This document shows, in pieces, positions 27,044 through 34,839 of a stretch of 64,000 nt of DNA. This DNA is from Dryocola clanedunensis. GTDB taxonomy: Bacteria; Pseudomonadota; Gammaproteobacteria; Enterobacterales; Enterobacteriaceae. Location of the stretch: assembly GCF_025215155.1 (NCBI RefSeq), contig NZ_JALHAM010000114.1. One strand, written 5' to 3'. Position 1 is the stretch's first letter, and each line of letters begins with the position of its first letter. Below the pieces are notes generated by a model. That model was not told where the DNA came from and did not search any database. It saw nothing but the letters and a program-made list of their open reading frames with translations. The position numbers and the translations under genes were made by a program.

Positions 27044-27157
27044 GGGTTGAGCGTAGGGCGGTGGGCCCATGTTTGTTCCGAAAAATTATTATGTGCTCCC
27101 CGAAAAAGAAGCATCAATCATGCGACTAGCCGTAAAATTTTATTACTAGTAATGCAA

Positions 27158-27185
27158 TTGGTGTGGGTATAGTCGGTGTTACAAT
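27158..27185 (+). promoter_or_regulatory. Putative sigma-70 promoter of the DUF1870 gene
   Basis: TTGGTG (27158-27163), 16-base spacer, TACAAT (27180-27185), about 77 bases before the start codon of the next gene. Confidence 0.45.
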
Positions 27186-27262
27186 TTCAGGCCTGATCAT
27201 TCGACTCCACGCTTACTTTTGGCCGCATGGTTTAAGTAACCTTTCTGAATCAATGGGAAAAC

Positions 27263-27628
27263 ATGAATAACTTTGCCCTTCTGGCCTGCAGAAAATTACT
27301 CTTCCTTGACGTTGTCGAGGCGGCGAAGCATATCGGGGGCGTTGAACCCCGCACCTGGCGCTACTACGAATCCGGGCGCAGCTCTTTGCCTGACGCGATC
27401 GTTAAAAAAATGCACAACCTTATCCGTCGCCGGGAAAGCCTGCTCAAGGAGATGCGGCTTGCCGCACAGAGCCATCGCCAGCTCGGACAGGGCAGGCAGG
27501 TCGTGCCGTACTATGTCACCTTCGAACAATTCGTGCAGGAAACGGGGCTCGATGACGTGCTGGAATGGCGACTGGATATGTCGGTAAAAAGCGCGCTCTA
27601 CATAGAAGACCTGCTCGTCTTCTACTGA
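27263..27628 (+). CDS. DUF1870 (YdiL-like) helix-turn-helix protein
   Basis: A 121-residue protein resembling E. coli YdiL (DUF1870), a small family with an HTH-like N-terminus. The pattern LLFLDVVEAAKHIGG-x-EPRTWRYYESGRSSLPD at residues 13-47 is the conserved DNA-binding-like segment. An acidic C-terminus ends VLEWRLDMSVKSALYIEDLLVFY. Role unknown; a regulator is plausible. It sits between entF and the convergent adhesin gene, in the slot where E. coli has fepE. Confidence 0.75.
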   Translation: MNNFALLACRKLLFLDVVEAAKHIGGVEPRTWRYYESGRSSLPDAIVKKMHNLIRRRESLLKEMRLAAQSHRQLGQGRQVVPYYVTFEQFVQETGLDDVLEWRLDMSVKSALYIEDLLVFY

Positions 27629-27663
27629 GATTTATCGTTCCCATCAGGAACAGCATCCGACAA

Positions 27664-27690
27664 TAAAAAAAAGCCCCACGGGAGGGGCTA
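27664..27690 (-). terminator. Terminator of the adhesin gene
   Basis: On the minus strand AGCCCC / GGGGCT is followed by eight T residues, about 55 bases after the adhesin stop codon. A compact palindrome, GCCCCGCCGGGGC, lies between at 27721-27733. Confidence 0.85.
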
Positions 27691-27744
27691 AAGGATCCAT
27701 TTCGAGTTTTATTGTTATCAGCCCCGCCGGGGCAGGCCTGTGTT

Positions 27745-29472
27745 TTACCAGCCGTAAGAGACGCCAGCGCCTGCTACGAAGTTGTGCTGTGAGTCGTCAG
27801 AGACGGAAGCTTTCACCACGACGTTATCCGTCGCACGAGCTGAGAAGCCCACCGCCAGCGCCGATTCGCTGTCAGCAGTACCCACGCCAGCACCGACGGA
27901 GAAGTCCTGGGTATTCGTTACCTGAGGGATGTTAGCCATCGCCGCCACGCCGGAAATCCCCGCAGAAGCACGTTTACGGTTGTCATCTACCTGAGACTTC
28001 AGCTTCGCAAAGTTGCTGGTAGTCTGGCTTTCAAGCGTGCCAATACGCTGTTCGTGGTTAGCCAGCTCCGCATCGTCCGTCGCTAAGCGATGGTTGGTTG
28101 CCGCCAGCGCCTGCTTGTTAGCTTCAGCGTGAGCAAAGGCCGTATCCGCGCGGGACTGGGCGTATTCGCCAGTGGTTTCGGCTTCTTTCACACCCTGAGC
28201 GAGAACGATATCTCCGCTTTTACGGGCATTTGCTTCGTCTGCCGCTGTTTTAGCGTTGGCTGATACACCTTGAGCTAAAAGGGTATCTTCGTTTTTGCGG
28301 GTAGTTGCTTCGTCCGCCACTGTTTTAGCATTTGTGGATACCCCATTAGCTAAAACAGCTTCATCACTAGTGCGAGCAGTTGCTTCATTAGCTATCGCTT
28401 TAGTATTTACCGACATAGCGTCATTCAGTGCGCTGATTTTGGCACCGGTACGATCAATCGTTGCTGGTGCGTCCAGATGTACCGCTTTTAGCTGGCTGTC
28501 GATGTTGTTATCCAGATGAGTTGCTTTCAGTTGGCTGTCGACGTTGTTATCCAGGTGAGTTGCTTTCTGCTGGCTGTCTACATTGTTATCGAGATGAGCA
28601 CCCGGTTCGCTGACAATGTGATAAGCGGTATCAAGGTGAGTCGCTTTCAGTTGGCTGTCGACGCTGTTATCCAGGTGAGTTGCTTTCTGCTGGCTGTCTA
28701 CATTGTTATCGAGATGAGCACCCGGTTCGCTAATAACGTGATAAGCGGTATCAAGATGAGTCGCTTTCAGTTGGCTGTCGACGTTGTTATCCAGGTGAGT
28801 TGCTTTCTGCTGGCTGTCTACATTGTTATCAAGATGAGCACCCGGTTCGCTGACAACGTGATAAGCGGTATCAAGGTGAGTCGCTTTCAGTTGGCTGTCG
28901 ACATTGTTATCCAGGTGAGTTGCTTTCTGCTGGCTATCAATATTGTTGTCTAAATGGGCGCCAGACACGATGGTTTCGTGTTGAGCGGCGTCCAGGTGCG
29001 AACCAGGTTCGATAGTAACATGTTGACCGTCGAGGTGAGCACCTGGCTCGCTGACGTAATGCTGTGCAGTATCCAGATGTGTTGCATTAGCTTGTTCACG
29101 AGTCTGACGAGCAAGTTCTGCTTGTTTTTTTTCGCCCTCTGCAATCAAATTACTTTCTTTTTGAATCAAATAATCTTTGATTTGTGAATCACTTATATTT
29201 GCGATAAAGCTTGGGTTTGATGCGATGAGTTTGTTCACCTGGACGTTGGCTACGTCATCACCTTTTTGAGCTGCACTAATGAGATCCGTTAGTGTTGCAT
29301 AGTGAGGCTGCCCTGACACTTGATTTGCCTGGCTAAATTCCTTGATGGTGCCGTAATGCTGCCCGCCATAGGAATAAGGTGCAGTATTATTGAAATCATT
29401 TTGTGCTGCCTGGATAGAGGTACTACCTGTAACCATGGCAAAGATAGCCAATGCAATTTTATTGCGTTTCAT
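27745..29472 (-). CDS. Trimeric autotransporter adhesin with HLD repeats
   Basis: The 575-residue precursor has a signal peptide (MKRNKIALAIFAMVTGSTSIQA). An N-terminal domain of about 105 residues is unknown to me, and a short charged helix follows (EGEKKQAELARQTREQ). Residues about 130-335 carry 16 copies of an HLD motif spaced 12-15 residues apart, in units such as ATHLDNNVDSQLK, ATHLDTAYHVVSEPG and AHLDNNVDSQQK. Next comes a coiled-coil stalk of 20-residue repeats (NAKTVADEATTRKNEDTLLAQGVSA type). The C-terminus is a YadA-type anchor (ISGVAAMANIPQ ... FVAGAGVSYGW). The anchor and stalk establish a type Vc surface protein. The HLD region is not a head repeat I know, and its binding role is open. 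Confidence 0.85.
   Translation of the reverse strand: MKRNKIALAIFAMVTGSTSIQAAQNDFNNTAPYSYGGQHYGTIKEFSQANQVSGQPHYATLTDLISAAQKGDDVANVQVNKLIASNPSFIANISDSQIKDYLIQKESNLIAEGEKKQAELARQTREQANATHLDTAQHYVSEPGAHLDGQHVTIEPGSHLDAAQHETIVSGAHLDNNIDSQQKATHLDNNVDSQLKATHLDTAYHVVSEPGAHLDNNVDSQQKATHLDNNVDSQLKATHLDTAYHVISEPGAHLDNNVDSQQKATHLDNSVDSQLKATHLDTAYHIVSEPGAHLDNNVDSQQKATHLDNNVDSQLKATHLDNNIDSQLKAVHLDAPATIDRTGAKISALNDAMSVNTKAIANEATARTSDEAVLANGVSTNAKTVADEATTRKNEDTLLAQGVSANAKTAADEANARKSGDIVLAQGVKEAETTGEYAQSRADTAFAHAEANKQALAATNHRLATDDAELANHEQRIGTLESQTTSNFAKLKSQVDDNRKRASAGISGVAAMANIPQVTNTQDFSVGAGVGTADSESALAVGFSARATDNVVVKASVSDDSQHNFVAGAGVSYGW
28540..28950. repeat. 120-bp tandem repeats within the adhesin gene
   Basis: A unit of exactly 120 bases (40 codons, three HLD sub-units) recurs with near identity; GAGCACCCGGTTCGCT appears at 28597, 28717 and 28837. 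Copies differ by only a few bases, as expected for recent duplication, so copy number may vary between strains. Confidence 0.85.
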
Positions 29473-29577
29473 ATATTTTAAGTCTCGATGGTCAGTATTA
29501 GTCGTTTTTTATCCGTGACGCTCCTGGCAGAGCATATGTCGCGGGTTTGGTCATCATCGTGTGCTCTGACCTGGCAG

Positions 29578-29790
29578 TCAGGGCGCACAATTCAAATCTT
29601 CTACATCGAATCCTTTCAGCGTCATCCAACACCTAACAGCCTCGGCTACGATCTCCTGCTGTTTGATCCCTGTCTGTGCAGCTACGATCTTTAGCTGTCT
29701 TTTTGTCTGAGCTGGGAGCTTCCCGGTGAACACCACCCATTGCGTTGGGGCGCCTGCCGTCTCGGTCGCCAGCCTTTTCTGTGCTGACAT
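29578..29790 (-). CDS. Small ribbon-helix-helix-like protein
   Basis: A 70-residue basic protein, MSAQKRLATETAGAPTQWVV..., with the pattern WVVFTGKLPAQTKRQLKIVAAQTG followed by QQEIVAEAVRCWM. One beta-strand then two helices is the layout of ribbon-helix-helix DNA-binding proteins (CopG/ParG-like). AAGG lies about ten bases before the ATG. It is 105 bases upstream of the adhesin on the same strand and directly downstream of three inverted repeats, so it may regulate itself and the adhesin. The assignment rests on pattern only. Confidence 0.6.
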   Translation of the reverse strand: MSAQKRLATETAGAPTQWVVFTGKLPAQTKRQLKIVAAQTGIKQQEIVAEAVRCWMTLKGFDVEDLNCAP

Positions 29791-29792
29791 AA

Positions 29793-29870
29793 TTTGAAAC
29801 CTTATTTCAAACGATTCTCATTTGTTCCCTGTGGGGAACGAGCAAATATTACTCGTAAGGTAATATTTGC
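29793..29870. promoter_or_regulatory. Cluster of three inverted repeats upstream of the RHH gene
   Basis: Within 80 bases: TTTGAAA-5-TTTCAAA (29793-29811), GTTCCC-4-GGGAAC (29824-29839) and an 11-bp perfect repeat GCAAATATTAC-7-GTAATATTTGC (29842-29870). They are candidate operators for the adjacent DNA-binding protein. The following 370 bases (29871-30240) are AT-rich, with no gene or clear site visible. Confidence 0.5.
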
Positions 29871-30240
29871 AGCAAGACATTTTTTTACATTTCTTTGCGT
29901 TCCGAATTAAGTCATTGAGGATACGTATAAAATAGGTCATACAAAAGCAGCACTAATGCACAAGAAATTGTGTAAGTTGGTGTGTATCAACATATTTAAC
30001 ATTTGACGCTTTCTGTTTCATACGAAAGATGAACATGAAATATTCAGATTATTTATGGTTTATTGATGCTAATCAATATTCGAAATGTGATAATACCCAT
30101 TGTAAACTATTTGCTACAATGCATCTTTTTTGCTGCATAAGTGGTGTGACACTTTGTGCAGCGACGATAAGGGATTGTGGGATGATGCCGATGCTGCAAA
30201 TATGGTGAAATAACCGGGGGACAATGCGGGGATCAGAACG

Positions 30241-30606
30241 ATGGAAAACACATTTGCAGAAGAGTTTTATCGCCGCGTAGAAATGATCAAAGCGCGGGCG
30301 AAGAAGGCGGATACCAATATTACCCATCTTTGCCGCGTGGCGGGCGTGAGCAGGACGACGCCTGAACGCTGGGAAAAGCGCGTGCCGAAATCAATCGCGA
30401 TTATCGACCAGATGATGGAGGCCCTCGCAGAGATTGAGCGCGTTAACGAAGCGCAGAATAAAGCGTTTGAGGAACTTCCTCTGCGCGAGCAGCAACGCCT
30501 GTTGGCTGAAGAAGAGGAGCGGAAACGGGAAGAAGAGCGTCAGCGCCGGGAGCGACGTAACGAGCAGCGGCGCTTAAGCCGACAGAAAAATAAACAAGCA
30601 GAATAG
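30241..30606 (+). CDS. Small HTH-like protein with a highly charged C-terminal helix
   Basis: A 121-residue protein I cannot name. Residues 27-50 (TNITHLCRVAGVSRTTPERWEK) have a helix-turn-helix look, as in phage and plasmid regulators. Residues 60-121 are almost entirely Glu, Arg, Lys and Gln (EEEERKREEERQRRERRNEQ) and should form a long single helix or coiled coil. The ATG at 30241 follows a GGGG stretch and overlaps no other gene. It is convergent with fepC at 38 bases. It belongs to the island inserted between entF and fepC. Function unknown; DNA binding is inference. Confidence 0.6.
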   Translation: MENTFAEEFYRRVEMIKARAKKADTNITHLCRVAGVSRTTPERWEKRVPKSIAIIDQMMEALAEIERVNEAQNKAFEELPLREQQRLLAEEEERKREEERQRRERRNEQRRLSRQKNKQAE

Positions 30607-30643
30607 GTTCTCCCGCTGGCTATTGCGCTGGCGGCTATTTAAA

Positions 30644-31444
30644 TCACTTCTTTCCCAGCGGCACCACCAGCGGCGTGTGCGCCACCGGATCTTCAATAAT
30701 CATGCAGCGCAGGCCGTATATCGCTTCGATTAATTCTGGCGTGACAATCTCTTTCGGCGCACCTTCGGCGACAATCTTCCCGTCGCGCAGCGCAATTAAA
30801 TGCGTGGCGTAGCGGCAGGCCTGATTCAAATCGTGCAGCACCGCCGCCAGCGTATACCCCTTCTCACGATTCAGATCGCTAAGCAGCTCAAGCAAATCAA
30901 TCTGGTGGCTGATATCCAGCCAGGTTGTTGGCTCATCCAGCAGCATGATCGACGTTTCCTGCGCCAGCACCATGGCTATCCACGCCCGCTGGCGCTGGCC
31001 GCCGGAAAGCGTGTCCACGGGCTGATCGGCCAGATCCTGAATATTGGTGGCCCGCATGGCGCTGGTCACCGCAAGCTGGTCCTCTTCGCGCCAGCGGGTA
31101 AACATGGGCTGATGAGGATAGCGGCCGCGGGCGACAAGCTCAGCCACGCTGATATCCCCCGGCGCGCTGGCATTCTGCGCCAGCAGGCCGATGCGTCTGG
31201 CCACCTCTTTGGTGGCGAAGCGGTGGATCTCCTGACCGTCCAGCCAGACGTTGCCCGCCGTGGGTTTCATCAGGCGGCTTAGCGTGCGCAGCAGCGTCGA
31301 CTTACCGCAGCCGTTGGGGCCGATGATGGCGGTGAACTTCCCGTCCGGGATGGCAACGGTAAGCCCTTCGGCCACCACGTGCGTACCGTATCCGAGAGAA
31401 AGCTCGTCGCCGTGCAGGCGCGGCGGAAGTGACAACTGGCTCAT
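30644..31444 (-). CDS. fepC: Ferric enterobactin ABC transporter ATP-binding protein
   Basis: FepC is the ATPase of the inner-membrane FepBDGC importer. The 266-residue protein has the Walker A motif GPNGCGKST, the signature LSGGQRQRAWIAM, Walker B MLLDEPTTWLD and the switch His in AAVLHDLNQ. It overlaps the end of fepG by four bases and is last in the fepDGC operon. Confidence 0.97.
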   Translation of the reverse strand: MSQLSLPPRLHGDELSLGYGTHVVAEGLTVAIPDGKFTAIIGPNGCGKSTLLRTLSRLMKPTAGNVWLDGQEIHRFATKEVARRIGLLAQNASAPGDISVAELVARGRYPHQPMFTRWREEDQLAVTSAMRATNIQDLADQPVDTLSGGQRQRAWIAMVLAQETSIMLLDEPTTWLDISHQIDLLELLSDLNREKGYTLAAVLHDLNQACRYATHLIALRDGKIVAEGAPKEIVTPELIEAIYGLRCMIIEDPVAHTPLVVPLGKK

Positions 31445-32433
31445 TTCTTACGGGACTCCTGAATCAACAGCGCAATAAGGTAGATGCCGCCCAGGCTTAC
31501 CGTCACTACGCCCACCGGCAGCTGATACGGCATAAACAGCCGCTGGGCGCAGAGATCGGCGGCAAGCAGCAGCGCGCCGCCGCACAGCGCCGACTGGAGT
31601 AATCCCCAGCGGGTCGTGCCGCTCAGACGGCGGGCAATGTGTGGTGCGATCAGCGCGATAAACGAAATCGGCCCGGCAAGGGCGGTGGCGGCGGCGGTGA
31701 GGATCACGGCGGCCAGCATCAGCATCAGGCGGGAGCGCTCAACGGAGACGCCCAGCGCGCAGGCGCTGTCGTCACCCATCTCCAGCAGACGCATACGTCT
31801 TACCAGCAGCGCGCCCGCGAGCAGCGCCAGCAAAATGATCGGCACGGCGGGAAAGAGCTTCGCCCAGGTCAGCCCGTTGAGCGACCCGGCGTTCCAGAGA
31901 CCGGCGGAAAGCGCGGTTTCCAGAGAGGCGTGGAGCAGAAGCCAGGTATTAAAGGCCATCAGCATGGCGCGCACGCCAATGCCGATGATAATCAGCCGGA
32001 AGGTTTCAATGCCGTTACGCCAGGCAAACAGCCAGACCACCAGCGCGGTGATAATACCGCCCGCCATCGCCGCGGCGGCAATGGCCGCCTGATGCTGGCC
32101 GAACAGCACCATCGCAATCAGCACGCCGCTCCACGCCCCGGCGTTAAAACCCATGACGTCCGGGCTGCCGAGCGGGTTGCGCATCAGCGACTGGAAAATA
32201 GCCCCGCTCACGCCAAGCGCGCCGCCGATAAGCAGCGCCATCAGCACGCGGGGCAGACGCCACTCTACGACCACCAGCGAAATATTACGCGGAGCAGAAC
32301 CCAGCAGCGCCTCGACGACCTGCTGCGCAGAGAGGGGCAGCACGCCGCTGCCCAGGCTCCAGATGCCCAGGCCCGCGCTCAGCGCAGCCAGCAGCAGGCA
32401 CATTGCTATCAGGCGAGGGGATGAACGATTCAC
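31441..32433 (-). CDS. fepG: Ferric enterobactin ABC transporter permease FepG
   Basis: One of two FecCD-family permeases forming the ferric enterobactin channel. The 330-residue protein has about nine to ten membrane segments and family motifs such as WRLPRVLMALLIGGALGVSG, QSLMRNPLGSPDVMG and GPISFIALIAPHIARRL (contact with the ATPase). It overlaps fepD and fepC by four bases each, giving a tightly coupled fepDGC operon. Confidence 0.97.
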   Translation of the reverse strand: MNRSSPRLIAMCLLLAALSAGLGIWSLGSGVLPLSAQQVVEALLGSAPRNISLVVVEWRLPRVLMALLIGGALGVSGAIFQSLMRNPLGSPDVMGFNAGAWSGVLIAMVLFGQHQAAIAAAAMAGGIITALVVWLFAWRNGIETFRLIIIGIGVRAMLMAFNTWLLLHASLETALSAGLWNAGSLNGLTWAKLFPAVPIILLALLAGALLVRRMRLLEMGDDSACALGVSVERSRLMLMLAAVILTAAATALAGPISFIALIAPHIARRLSGTTRWGLLQSALCGGALLLAADLCAQRLFMPYQLPVGVVTVSLGGIYLIALLIQESRKK

Positions 32434-33437
32434 AGGCCCGCCCCCCTACGCTGGCGTCGCACCAGGTAGATTAGCATCGGCGCGCCGATAAACGCGCTGA
32501 CCACCGAAACGCGCAGTTCTCCCGGCACCAGCAGGCGGCCAACAATGTCGGCCAGCAGCAGCAGGACAGGGGTGGCAAGCAGCGTAGCGGGAAGCGACCA
32601 GCGGTGATCGGCGCCCACCAGCCAGCGTGCCAGATGCGGCATCATCAGGCCGATAAAAGCGATGGGGCCAACCGCAGCGGTGGCGCTGCCGCACAGCAGA
32701 GTAATGGCGAGCAAACCCAGCAGCTGGGTACGCGCCACCTTGCTGCCCAGCGCCGTAGCGGTGTCGTGCCCCATGCTCAGGCTGTTCAGCGAGCGGCTTA
32801 TCAGCAGGGCGATGGCACAGCCCACCAGCAGCGGGCCAGAGATAATTTTCAGCGTCTCTAAAGTGCGGATGTCGAGCGAGCCGGCCTGCCAGTAGCGCAG
32901 CTGGTCAAACACTTCGGGGTTAAGCAGGGCGATGCCGCTGCTCAGGCCTTCCAGCACCGCCGCAAGCGCCACGCCCGCAAGCGTCAGGCGAACCGGGCTG
33001 AGTTGCCCGCCGCCCGCGCTGCCGGTAAACGCGACTACCAGCGCGGCAGAAAGCGCGCCAAAAAATGCCAGCCCGAGCAGGGCAACGGGTGACGACAGGC
33101 CCCAGATCGCCGCGCCCAGCACGATAGCAAAGCTGGCTCCGGCGTTGACGCCAAGCAGGCCGGGGTCGGCAAGGGGGTTGCGAGTGAGGGTTTGCATCAG
33201 CGCCCCGGCAAGGCCAAGCGCGCCGCCGGCCAGAATGCCCGCCAGCGTGCGGGGGAGGCGTGCGTCGAGCACGATCGTGCAGTCCGCGCTTCGACACTGG
33301 CCGCCCAGCGCGTCCAGCACAATCCCTACCGGCAACGATTTTGCGCCCAGCAGCAGGCTGAGCGTCGCCATCAACAACAGTAAAAATGTGATAATCAGCA
33401 GGACGGAGATCCGCGCTGATAACCTTGAAACCGACAT
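32430..33437 (-). CDS. fepD: Ferric enterobactin ABC transporter permease FepD
   Basis: The partner of FepG in the importer. Starting at the ATG (MSVSRLSARISVLL) it has 335 residues, against 334 in E. coli; a TTG five codons upstream is a less likely start. Motifs DARLPRTLAGILAGGALGLAG, QTLTRNPLADPGLLGVNAGA and GPIAFIGLMMPHLARW are nearly identical to E. coli FepD. It is first in the operon and divergent from entS, with a Fur box between. Confidence 0.96.
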   Translation of the reverse strand: MSVSRLSARISVLLIITFLLLLMATLSLLLGAKSLPVGIVLDALGGQCRSADCTIVLDARLPRTLAGILAGGALGLAGALMQTLTRNPLADPGLLGVNAGASFAIVLGAAIWGLSSPVALLGLAFFGALSAALVVAFTGSAGGGQLSPVRLTLAGVALAAVLEGLSSGIALLNPEVFDQLRYWQAGSLDIRTLETLKIISGPLLVGCAIALLISRSLNSLSMGHDTATALGSKVARTQLLGLLAITLLCGSATAAVGPIAFIGLMMPHLARWLVGADHRWSLPATLLATPVLLLLADIVGRLLVPGELRVSVVSAFIGAPMLIYLVRRQRRGAGL

Positions 33438-33471
33438 AAGCCCGCCTGGCAAATCACTCTATGTGAAATTA

Positions 33472-33494
33472 AATGATAGTTATTATCATTATCA
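33472..33494. promoter_or_regulatory. Fur box of the fepD/entS divergent promoter
   Basis: AATGATAGTTATTATCATTATCA fits the 19-bp consensus GATAATGATAATCATTATC well. It lies between the divergent fepDGC and entS transcripts, as in E. coli. Confidence 0.85.
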
Positions 33495-33563
33495 CTCTTA
33501 TTTCTTTATGGTAGCATGGGCCGCCTCGCCCCAGAAAATAAAAAATCGCTTTAAGGCCATGTA

Positions 33564-34766
33564 ATGAACCGCAATTCTCTGTTGTTAAACCTCAGCCTGC
33601 TGAAGACCCACCCGGCGTTTCGCGCGGTGTTCCTCGCCCGCTTTATCTCTATTGTCTCTTTAGGCCTGCTTGGCGTTGCCGTACCGGTACAGATCCAGAC
33701 GCTGACCGGCAGCGCGATGTTTATTGGTTTAATGATGGGGGGCGTGCTGGCCGACAGGCACGAGCGCCGCCGCCTGATCCTGCTGGCTCGCTCCACCTGC
33801 GGCATTGGTTTTATCGGCCTGACCCTCAACGCCTCGCTGCCGGAGCCGTCGCTTGCGGCAATTTATCTGCTCGGCGTGTGGGACGGGTTCTTCGGCGCGA
33901 TTGGTGTTACCGCGCTGCTGGCGGCCACCCCTGCGCTGGTGGGGCGTGAAAACCTGATGCAGGCGGGGGCGATTACCATGCTGACCGTGCGCCTGGGGTC
34001 GGTGATTTCACCGATGATCGGCGGGCTGCTGCTTGCTTCCGGCGGCGTGGTGTGGAACTACGGGCTGGCCTCCATCGGCACGTTCGTCACGCTCATTCCG
34101 CTTCTTAGCCTGCCGCAGCTGCCGCCGCCTCCGCAGGCGCGGGAAAATCCTTTTCTGTCTCTGCTCAACGGGCTGCGCTTTCTGATTAGCCATCCGATTA
34201 TCGGCGGTATCGCGCTGGTCGGGGCGCTGCTGACGATGGCGAGCGCGGTTCGCGTGCTGTATCCCGCGCTGGCGGGCCACTGGCAGATGAGCGCCGGACA
34301 AATTGGCCTGATGTATGCCGCCGTCCCTCTTGGGGCTGCTATCGGTGCGTTGACCAGTGGGAGAATCGCCCACCACGCTCGCCCCGGCGCAATCATGCTG
34401 GCGAGCGGCATCGTGTCTTTTATCGCCGTGGGCGTGTTCAGCCTGATGCCGGTCTGGGGGCTGGGGCTGGCCTGCCTGGCCCTGTTTGGCTACCTGAGCG
34501 CCATCAGCTCCCTGCTGCAGTACACCCTGATCCAGACGCTGACGCCGGACGGTATGCTGGGGCGCATCAACGGTCTATGGACGGCACAGAACGTAACGGG
34601 GGATGCGATAGGGGCGGCGATCCTGGGTGGCATGACGGTAGCGATGACGCCCGTTGCGGCAGCCAGCTCCGGTGGCCTGGTATTGGCTCTGACTGGCGTG
34701 GTGCTGGCGCTGGTGCTTGTTCAGCTGCGCCGTTACCGGCAGGCCCCGCCGGTGGAAGCGGTGTAG
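33564..34766 (+). CDS. entS: Enterobactin exporter EntS (short form)
   Basis: EntS is the major-facilitator protein that exports enterobactin across the inner membrane. The 400-residue protein matches E. coli EntS (416 residues) closely, for example LLNLSLLKTHPAFRAVFLAR and GRINGLWTAQNVTGDAIGAA. After VPVQIQ (residue 45) it lacks about 13 residues present in E. coli, between the first membrane helix and the TLTG-AMFIGLM helix. The gap is in frame, so a full-length but shortened protein is made. Whether transport survives cannot be judged. It is divergent from fepD and Fur-controlled. Confidence 0.92.
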   Translation: MNRNSLLLNLSLLKTHPAFRAVFLARFISIVSLGLLGVAVPVQIQTLTGSAMFIGLMMGGVLADRHERRRLILLARSTCGIGFIGLTLNASLPEPSLAAIYLLGVWDGFFGAIGVTALLAATPALVGRENLMQAGAITMLTVRLGSVISPMIGGLLLASGGVVWNYGLASIGTFVTLIPLLSLPQLPPPPQARENPFLSLLNGLRFLISHPIIGGIALVGALLTMASAVRVLYPALAGHWQMSAGQIGLMYAAVPLGAAIGALTSGRIAHHARPGAIMLASGIVSFIAVGVFSLMPVWGLGLACLALFGYLSAISSLLQYTLIQTLTPDGMLGRINGLWTAQNVTGDAIGAAILGGMTVAMTPVAAASSGGLVLALTGVVLALVLVQLRRYRQAPPVEAV

Positions 34767-34771
34767 ATTTT

Positions 34772-34838
34772 GTCGGATGACGCTGGCGCTTATCCGGCCT
34801 ACGGACCGGTAGGGGGGATAAGCGCAGCGTCATCCACC
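34772..34838. repeat. Paired REP-type palindromes between entS and fepB
   Basis: GTCGGATGACGC...CTTATCCGGCCTAC (34772-34802) and GGTAGGGGGGATAAGCG...CATCCACC (34808-34838), in opposite orientation between the convergent entS and fepB genes. Confidence 0.8.
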
Positions 34839-34839
34839 G

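Noticed and set aside
31639..32424. Long plus-strand frame opposite fepG
   Set aside because: It is the shadow of fepG; the composition is Gln/Arg/His-rich, as expected for the complement of a membrane-protein gene.
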